Shown: piece by piece, positions 56,648-64,000 of the stretch
Numbering within the stretch: the stretch's first letter is position 1
Layout: every line of letters begins with the position of its first letter
Source: Anthostomella pinea
Taxonomy: Eukaryota; Ascomycota; Sordariomycetes; Xylariales; Xylariaceae
DNA length: 64,000 nucleotides
Direction of reading: 5' to 3'
Assembly: GCA_963556695.1 (NCBI GenBank)
Contig: CAUWAG010000012.1
Span: 310,001-374,000 of the forward strand
The notes under the pieces: model-generated
Seen by the model: only the letters and a program-made list of their open reading frames with translations
Told to the model about the DNA's origin: nothing
The model's database searches: none
Program-made: the position numbers and the translations under genes

Positions 56648-59248
56648 GATTGGACAATAGCTGCAACTGCAGCAGGACGAAGCTCGTTCGGAAAAGGACC
56701 GAAGTACTGCAGAGATCCAGCCTCAGCCCAGTACCATAAGAAGCCTCCCGATGCTTGAGACGAGTCGTTATGGCAAAGCGACTCGATGAGACTCTATATA
56801 GCTGGTTCCGGTTGGGTCCAGAATCGGAGCAGAAGCGTCGATTGCCAATGATAGCCCGATTGCCTTCGCAAGTGCAGCCACAATATTCGCGGCGCGAGGA
56901 TTAAGGGTTCGGACGAAAGATCGGATCGCTGGACAGTGATAACCTCGTCTCGGTTATGATCAAGATGTTCCTAGGACTCGAAAGGAGTCTCGAGTATCTT
57001 CGGGCCGGCAAAAGGGTCAATCTCGCTTTGTTGCTGCGCCGTGAGGTGTTGGCAGTCGAGTCCTTTGTGCTCGTTGAACTCAGCTTAGTGCGCCAACTTG
57101 GGGTTTGTCCGAAGTCTGAGGAGAAATTGAAAGATTAGCCGGGACTGAGGTTCAAGAGACAAAGACAAAGTAGGAGAGGCTGCGAAGTATATGGCGGCGG
57201 GCGATCACACAGCTGCAGGTGGTATGGTATAACACGACAGGCAGAGCTGACAGATGGGGGATTTCCCAGTCCGTGCAGACGTCACACGACGCAGGTTCGC
57301 CCGGCTGGATGCGCTTCTGGGAACAGCTGATGTAATGGGTGACCAAAGCGTGTCGATAGCTTCCAGAAGCTGTCTCGGAGTACTGGAGGTCGAACGAGGC
57401 CGGGTCAAAGAGCCGGCGACTGAGACTTGTCGAGGTGGGATTTTGCCAGGCCCCTTGTTGTTACAGAACTTCAGACGCTTCGTCCGGTGTTTTCTGGCGC
57501 GGCAAGAGTAGAACTCGGGAACGGAAGCAGTCCGTGTCGTGACTCGTCGCAGAAGCTGGGTAGCGGGCGGGCTGGACCTGGATAGGCAGAGGGGATTGTG
57601 TTCCTGTATGATCGTCGTGAGGGGTAAATGGGAAATCATCAGCTCTCACCTGTGGTTGCGCACGTCGGTGGTGGCAGCAACAATTCGTAACTCGTCCGAA
57701 GTAGTGAGTGCCCCGCCTTTCAATTCGGATCGGTTAGATATTGGTAGGTCTGACGCGGGCTCGCTCGTAATGGTAGTTGGTCCTTCGATCGCTTCACGAC
57801 CGGTGCTCGGGTGAATCTTGGAGGTGAAGGTGAAGCTGTCGACAGAGTGAAGCAAGGTGGGAAGGAGAAGAGCCCCGCGTGGTGGCTGCACCTCTGGTAT
57901 GGAGACGCGGAACAACGAGAGTCGGCCGGTTGGGTTGGTCTGGCAGTCTGGTTGGCGGCACTTTTGGGTGTGTCTCAAAGAGCCTGAGAGGCCCGAAGCT
58001 TTCAGGCGCTGTTGTACTGCCAGTGGAGAGACCAGGCCAGGACTTGTGTGGACCGGTCACCGGTGGCAGGACCCCCACATCCCCAATGCGACAGATGCTC
58101 TTGAGCGATAAAGGTGAGACAACAAGGATTTGTCCAAGTCCAAGATTAAAGGCGATTCGAGGTGGATTTCTGAACCGGACATCTACAGTTGACTAACTGC
58201 AATTCTGTGAAATCATCACACTGGTGTCGGTGTCCCCCACGTGGTATCTAAAACCAGATACGATGTAGGACGAGACAGTCGACGGTCGCCAACTTGTCGT
58301 TGGTCACAAGTTGAAGCTCCCAGTGCAAGCTTGGATCGAAGGTTGACAGGCTTGACAAGGCGGGATTGACCTTGGTGTGAGGAAGATGGGAGACAAGGAG
58401 GGGGAGGGGTAACGTAAAGTTCAGGTACCCGGCCTCGACTTTGGCGGGGTCTTCCATCGAGGGTACCTGCATGCCGCCTGTCACTGTCAAGCAAACAGAA
58501 GTAGCTTTGTTAGCGCGGCCGGCTCTGGAGTCTGGAGTCTGACCTGACTGCATACTCCTCATGATTATCCCGCCCTGCTCCACCAACATCTTTTGTGCAT
58601 GATGATTCGTCCGTACATGAATCCATGAAACCGTACCTGAGCAGCGAGAGAGGCCTCAAACCCAGAGGGTGATGTCTGCAGTCTGCTATCAACACCGGAC
58701 ACACAACACCAACCCAATCCTCCGCCCCCTCACATCCCGATCATCGGCCCCCTATCACAACCATCACGCCTTCTACATGGCCCCCTTACCGCCCATGGTA
58801 ACACACCCTCAACAGCTGACACTAAACAGCTTCAATGGTTTCTGACAGATTGGCTCCCGCCAGCCAGCCACTCGAGCCAGCCGCGTCCAATGGGACGTCG
58901 GTCTAGGCGCCCATCCACGAAGTGGGCGCGTGTGTTTCAGTCACCTTGGCTGTCTGTTTCATGACTGGCTGAGCGCCAAATGTGACCACGCAGTCTGCAT
59001 GCGCGCTAGAGTCTGTCAACTGTGAAAGCGACCAAGCCAATGCTTCTGGACCTGCTCACCCGTAACCTAGGCCCTGGCCCCTTGGGAGAGGCTAGTGGGT
59101 AGTTGCTATTCCGAAACCCGTAGCCCTCGCGGGAGCGATTCCGGTAGACAACGAAGGTTAGTCGTGTATGGGCGTTGACTAACTGCAATCATGGGCTGTC
59201 AGTTCTGGACTTATATCTACTATGTGGTACTTATGCTAGTCAACATAT
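56648..59248. other. Long upstream region of the MAP kinase gene
   Basis: No gene in 2.6 kb between the MAP kinase start and the 3' end of the FAD monooxygenase. It presumably holds the MAP kinase promoter. Open frames up to 144 codons have no recognisable domain and overlap one another. Confidence 0.55.
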
Positions 59249-60746
59249 TCAAACCTTCCTAATGATCTTGAGGGCGGCCTCGTTCGGGTCTGCACTTCGT
59301 TTGAAGCTGGGACTCTGCTCAACGAGTTCCCAAGTCAGCAGGAAGTCCATTGTTTGCAGACTGACTTTGACCTCATCGCCGGCCCGAGCAACGACTTCAG
59401 CATCATAGTCGTTGATCGCCTCTGCCAGCGGCTTCTTCTCCTCTAGGTGAGCTTGCACTTGAGCGAGTAGCGATGTCACATCTGCAATGCAGTGGCTGAG
59501 GCCTTGACCGCGGACTGCACACCCATTAGCTCGCTATTGGCATCGCAGAAGCCCGGGTCTGTTCTTACAAGGCACCATAGGATGAGCAGCATCGCCAGCC
59601 AAAGTGACTCTGCCTTGCCAACTGTTTCGCTCGAAGGGATGCCAGTATGCGATCCTTTGTGTCTCGATAACGGCGTCATCCGGCAACCACTCGATGGCAC
59701 TCTTCCACGGATCGACGAGCTTTGTTGCCCACTGTTTGAGCTCGGGCAGAACGTTCTTGCGGTCCGTAGGTGCAGGACCGCGCCAGTTCATGAACAGCTG
59801 GAACTTCCACGTCGACGGGTCATCTGGGTCAGGTATATCTTGGGCTACTGACAGTCAGCACCTATGCTATACCAGAATTCGTACGTGGCGGGGGCATAAG
59901 GGGCATGACTGACGCGAAACCCAGAACAAGCCACCTTCTGGATGCAACGCCATGTAGAACGTCGGATGCAGCTGTCGCAGGAATAGCGCTTGCTCCGGTT
60001 TCGTATACTGCACAGTCGCATTGGCTGATACTATGGAGGCAGGTGTAGCTGCTGCTTTCTCGTCCCCGAGCAGTAAATGCCGTATTTTCGAGTTTGCGCC
60101 ATCGGCACCAACGGCGAGTGTGCCTACTACAGACGTGCCGTCTTCGAAGCTTGCAGTGACTGACTTTCCATCTTCGGAAGGCTTGAGCGAAGCAATCTTC
60201 TTATCGTACTAGCATCCATCTACACTCAGCATGGCTTCTAGTTCGAGACTGCCAGACCTGCCTAGGTGTACATCGATGCCTTGTGTACAGAATGCACGCA
60301 TTCGTGCGCGATTGAAGCGCATGTGGTTCGGCTCGGGCATGGAATTCATCTTCTCGCCAGTGGTCCCGTCGTAGATGTTGAGGTGCTCAACGTCTGGGTT
60401 CTTGTAAAACGGGTCACATTGGGCTTCATGGATACGAGCCCACAGGTCGTCTGGAAGTATTCTCTTGAGCAGAGGTGTAGACCAATGGATGCTCAAGCCC
60501 CATTGTCGCGGGCGGTAGGCTTCAGCCGAGACTTCAGCTTCGAATATGGTATATCTGATGTTGGCCTAGACTCGGTGAGACTTGGGAGCGGAGAGAAGGG
60601 TTTGAGGCGTGCTGACCTTCTCCAAAGCCTGGGCAAGCAGCAATCCAGTAATGCCTGTGACTGTCAGTATACTTGTCTTCGCTTGAAAACGAGGTGAGAG
60701 ACCTGTGCGTACCTGCGCCAATGATCAAGACGTGGAAGTCGTCCAT
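59249..60746 (-). CDS. FAD-dependent monooxygenase (salicylate-hydroxylase-like)
   Basis: Six exons (60746-60713, 60654-60617, 60565-60272, 60208-59914, 59844-59569, 59514-59249) give 400 residues. Class A flavin monooxygenase motifs are present: the Rossmann GAGITG at 10-15, the DG motif region VGADG at 155-159, and GDAAHP at 304-309 that contacts FAD ribityl. No N-terminal signal is seen, so a cytosolic enzyme is likely. The third intron (60271-60209, GTACAC...CTAG) is inferred because without it the frame has an in-phase TAG; with it the product reads GIDYDKKIASLKP and the total is a whole number of codons. Substrate cannot be inferred: related enzymes hydroxylate aromatic acids or act in secondary metabolism, but no cluster partner is nearby. 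Confidence 0.86.
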
Positions 60747-61851
60747 CTTCCTGCAGAGCTGGTGACAGGCTGAGAACAAGACGGAGAGAAGGAGATAGAT
60801 AACAAGAGTGATACTACATACCTGCCGATGCTGGTGATAGCGCGTGGCTATAGCTGCAGGGGACTTGATGAGGTACCACGGAGGAAGCTGCGCGGTCATT
60901 TGCCAACTCAACACGGGTGGATAAGATGGCACCAGTCGCAATGGCCAAAGTCCGGTATGGTGCAACAGGAAAAGATATATCCGAGCAACCTAGGTTGGTC
61001 TCGCCTGAGTAGAAGACCAACATAAAGGAGTGTCTGGGAGGGTATAGAGCACTCTTCGTATACATTGGTTTTCGTGTCAGCTATGCATCTACCAGATGGG
61101 TCATGGTCACGAAAGGAGAGTAAGACGGCACACTGATGGACAGTGCTGTCTAGCAGCTCGTCTCTGTTGGTTACATAAAGGACATAGCCATGCTTGTGGA
61201 AAAGGGATACATATAGGAGTGTTTTCCCCCTTTACCGGCCTAGCCACTTGAATAACCAACCCCTTTCCTAGAGAGCACTGGAACAACTGAATCATCCAAT
61301 CAGGTCGGAAACCCCCTTTCAATTCCTTCCCAGGCTCACGTCCTTCGCGCGCCTAAGCTATGATATGAACGTTAGTGATGATTTACTACACTTTGCTATG
61401 CTATACTCTGCTGACTCGGAGTCGGGTATCTCTCTTCCTTCTTAGTCCAATCCATGCCTGCTGATACACCCCCTTCTCTACCCCTTGAGTTCAAGGGAAA
61501 CCAGATGAGTGTAGAATCGGTGAGGGATGTGGCAGCCAAACATCACAAGTGCCTCCCTATACATTCCCTAGGAATCGATCCTGGTCAGTTTTCTCCCTTG
61601 TCGGAGTGGTGTGGTCCTCCCATCCATGCGTGCTGTCCCTGAACGCCGGTATCCGCGGCTTCTGCTATGGCCAGGAAATGCCACTTCGTTTCCAAATCGC
61701 TGAAAACAACGAGTGGAACGTCCTCCGAGGGCCCAAGCCGCAATTGCAGCCAACTCATTGCAGCTCAAGGCCTCCACAAGCTTCCCTGTTTGCTTCAAGG
61801 CCGAGAGGTGATCCTTCATGATTCACATGAAAGATATTCCCGGACTTGGAC
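60747..61851. other. Intergenic stretch
   Basis: This 1.1 kb lies between the monooxygenase start and the 3' end of the OXR1-like gene. No gene seen. Confidence 0.6.
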
Positions 61852-63173
61852 TCAAGTCGCACCTACAACCCAAAGCTCGACGCCCATTACATCGAACTTC
61901 TCACCCTCCTCGCTGAGGGGCTGGTTGAGGAAGGTGTCGCAAGTGGCGCTGTGGCCGCGACTGAGGGAATCGTTGAGCCACAGGCCGTACGTGCCACTGC
62001 CGCCGCCTACGGACAGGAACTTGGTCTCGGAAAACATGCAGTAGTCGTTGGCGCCCGTGTAGGCGAAGTTCTGGAAGCGGATGCTCTGCGCGCCCAGTAC
62101 GGCCTGCGGCTGCGAGGGCGTGGGGGGCAGCTTGTTGGTTTTGGGGTCCGTGACTCCTGCCGATAGGTGGGTAGAGGCGGGCGAGGTCGGCGACGTCGGT
62201 GATGCTATCGTTGTCGTGCGGTAGTTCAGGTCGGTCGTGTCGGCCGAGGGAGGCGGAGGGAGCGGCGCGTGCAGGCTTGCGCGCCATAGGAAGCACTCGC
62301 CTGTGCCGTAGTATGAGGCCGCTGGGTGCGGTGCTTCTGTCAGGTATGCGCCGAAGGTCTATGTTCAAGAGGCATGGTTAGCTTTGATGATCTAGGTGTT
62401 CTATTAACCTCGCGCATAGCCTTGCTGGCTTGTACATGGACCAGCTTCGTAGGGTGTGTAAAATATAGCTACCGGCCTCAGATGGCGAGAGATGAGATAA
62501 GGACATGACTTACACCATCCTTGCCGTCGCGCACGACAAGTACGAAGCCCGCCCTCCGGCCGCGGTACTCCTCGCACAGCTGGTACAGCGTAGACAGGGA
62601 GCTGCCATTCTGGTACAGGCTGTACGTCAAGTGCCAATCCTCCATGATCTTTAAGCGCTCGGGCAGAAAAGTCCGGATCTCCTCTGCTATGCCGCGCGAC
62701 AGCAGCCGCTCGTCGGCGTCGGTATCGGGACGGTACCCGCTGAGGGTCAGGGGCTCGAGCGAGGGCAGACCGCGCGGCGAGGCGGTTCTTCGCGGAGCCA
62801 TGCTCGGTGGCGGCACGAAGGGGCCGTTGACGCCGTCGCCTGTTGTTGTCTCGGCGTTCAGGTGGTAGAGCTGCGACGTCGGGAGGGGAGGCGTGGGTGC
62901 TGAGGTTGGCAGGCTGTCGAGAGCTGATATCCTACGCCAGAACCCGAACACGGCGGACCCGATGCCGTAACTACCGGACTGTGAGGGCGTCTGGGATTGC
63001 GGTGGTGAGGGGCTCGAATGCAACTGAGAGGAGGGGGAGGCGTATCGAGAACGTGGTTGGGACTGCGACTGCGACTGCGATGGTGTCTGTGAGGTAGACA
63101 GGGGTGTGGACACGCCCGATGGAGGCGGCGAGTCTTCGAGGTCTATTAGGTTGACGGTATCGTGTCGGTTCAT
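61852..63173 (-). CDS. OXR1: TLDc-domain oxidation resistance protein
   Basis: Two exons, 63173-62514 and 62358-61852 (intron 155 bp), give 388 residues. The first about 130 residues are disordered and rich in Ser, Pro and Gln, with an SQSQSQ run from a GACTGC-type repeat. The TLDc domain starts near LSGYRPDTDADERLLSRGIA (about 143) and continues with EDWHLTYSLYQNGSS, VLVVRDGKDGTFGAYLTEAPH across the splice, ECFLWRA, and GGGSGTYGLWLNDSLSRGHS near the end. An insert of about 70 residues rich in Thr, Ser and Pro interrupts the TLDc fold after GECFLWRASLHAP. Oxr1 proteins protect against oxidative damage and bind or regulate the V-ATPase. The start is the first in-frame ATG; upstream the frame is open but has no ATG. 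Confidence 0.93.
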
Positions 63174-63870
63174 GATGTCCCACTGTCGGTCGGCAGCTCG
63201 TATCGGCGTGTCGAACTCGTGGTGGCTGGGCGAGCTGGAATGGGCGAGGCGTCTGGAGATCCGGATGCTGGACGCGGTGTCTGAATGTGACGTAGCCTGT
63301 CTTTGCCGTTGTCGTGATGGTGGGGTGACAGTGTGCTTTATGTAGCGGCCTTCAGTCGAGGGTGGAGGTATCAGTACTGGATCATTGAAGAATGCTGTTG
63401 ATTTCGAGAAACATATGGTATGGTATGAATGAGTGTGGTTTTGCGGCTGGTTGCACAAATAGAGGAGGAGTTGGGTTCGGGGTGGTTTACGGGATACCTG
63501 TTAAGTTCGCCAGGCTTGGTGCAGCACTGACGTTTTCACATGTTCCGCCTCTTCCTCCTCTTCCATCCCTGACACTGGTAGACTCATTATCAGCAAACAT
63601 CTTCACCCAGACCGCCTCGTTTCATCTTCATTCTATTCCTCATTAGTCTAACGCTTGCAACCCGATCTTCATGGTTTAGGTTTTGGGGAAGGCCTGTGTC
63701 TAGTACCTTGCATGACGCCGCAACTCTTGGAGCGGGATTGACGATATGGGTAGACATACAAGTATATTTCAGCTTGTGCAATGCAACACATACACATTGT
63801 ACTTCCTATTCCAAACCCTTACTTCTAGCACATCAGAGGTCTGCCATCACGATTCTCTCTTCATTCGGGG
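63174..63870. other. Intergenic stretch
   Basis: This 0.7 kb lies between the OXR1-like start and the end of the uroporphyrinogen-III synthase gene, both on the minus strand. It presumably includes the OXR1 promoter. No gene seen. Confidence 0.6.
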
Positions 63871-64000
63871 CTATATTGGCTCCTTGAAACTGGTGATGCC
63901 TTCCCAAACCCCCTCGGGGCTAGGCTTCTCAGCGCAGACGTCCGGTTCGTAGTCAAATGTCCTCTTCAGATAGTCCCTCGTTGTTGGTCCAATTGTGGCA
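63871..64000 (-). CDS. HEM4: Uroporphyrinogen-III synthase, C-terminal end (partial)
   Basis: Reading from the window edge on the minus strand, the last 42 codons contain ATIGPTTRDYLKR and AEKPSPEGVWEGI, ending in a TAG at 63871-63873. The IGPTT segment and the PSPEG helix are the conserved C-terminal features of uroporphyrinogen-III synthase, which cyclises hydroxymethylbilane to uroporphyrinogen III in heme synthesis. The rest of the gene lies beyond the window, so the start and any introns cannot be judged. Confidence 0.85.
   Translation of the reverse strand, partial: ATIGPTTRDYLKRTFDYEPDVCAEKPSPEGVWEGITSFKEPI

Overview
The window is nuclear DNA of a filamentous ascomycete, most likely a sordariomycete. 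Genes have several short introns (mostly 49-75 bp) with GTRNGT donors, CTRAY-type branch sites and YAG acceptors. Intergenic spaces are 1-4.6 kb, and the protein set is typically pezizomycotine (POM152, a type I metacaspase, a Fus3/Kss1-type MAP kinase, a Zn2Cys6 regulator). All gene models were spliced by eye. Every multi-exon model sums to a whole number of codons, which supports the splice sites, but none was tested against transcripts.

Layout. 0-8.4 kb: a secreted-type zincin fused to a jacalin-like lectin domain (minus), a 4.4 kb gene-free stretch, then a Whi5/Nrm1-like candidate G1/S regulator (plus). 10.7-15.7 kb: a Ser/Thr-rich single-pass membrane protein and a polytopic membrane protein (both minus). 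18.5-20.6 kb: a conserved-looking protein of unknown function (plus). 24.1-26.1 kb: a type I metacaspase (plus). 28.4-30.6 kb: a GMC-family flavin oxidoreductase (minus) whose C-terminal catalytic region is broken by two compensating frameshifts. 31.2-35.6 kb: SEC24 (minus), divergent from a small single-pass membrane protein (plus). 36.9-39.0 kb: a Zn2Cys6 transcription factor (minus). 43.6-50.8 kb: POM152 (minus), divergent from a UCH-family deubiquitinase (plus). 51.2-54.8 kb: a repeat-rich block. 55.4-56.6 kb: a PMK1/FUS3-type MAP kinase (minus). 59.2-60.7 kb: an FAD monooxygenase (minus). 61.9-63.2 kb: an OXR1-like TLDc protein (minus). 63.9-64.0 kb: the 3' end of uroporphyrinogen-III synthase (minus, cut by the window edge).

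Most genes are unrelated housekeeping functions (secretion, nuclear pore, ubiquitin removal, heme synthesis, stress, signalling). I see no biosynthetic cluster: the two flavin oxidoreductases and the transcription factor are separated by housekeeping genes. The most unusual structure is the non-coding block at about 51.25-53.6 kb. It is a degenerate foldback made of short units that each contain a CCTC...GAGG hairpin. The units lie in opposite orientation on the two sides of a centre near 52.2 kb, and one side carries a long CTT microsatellite.
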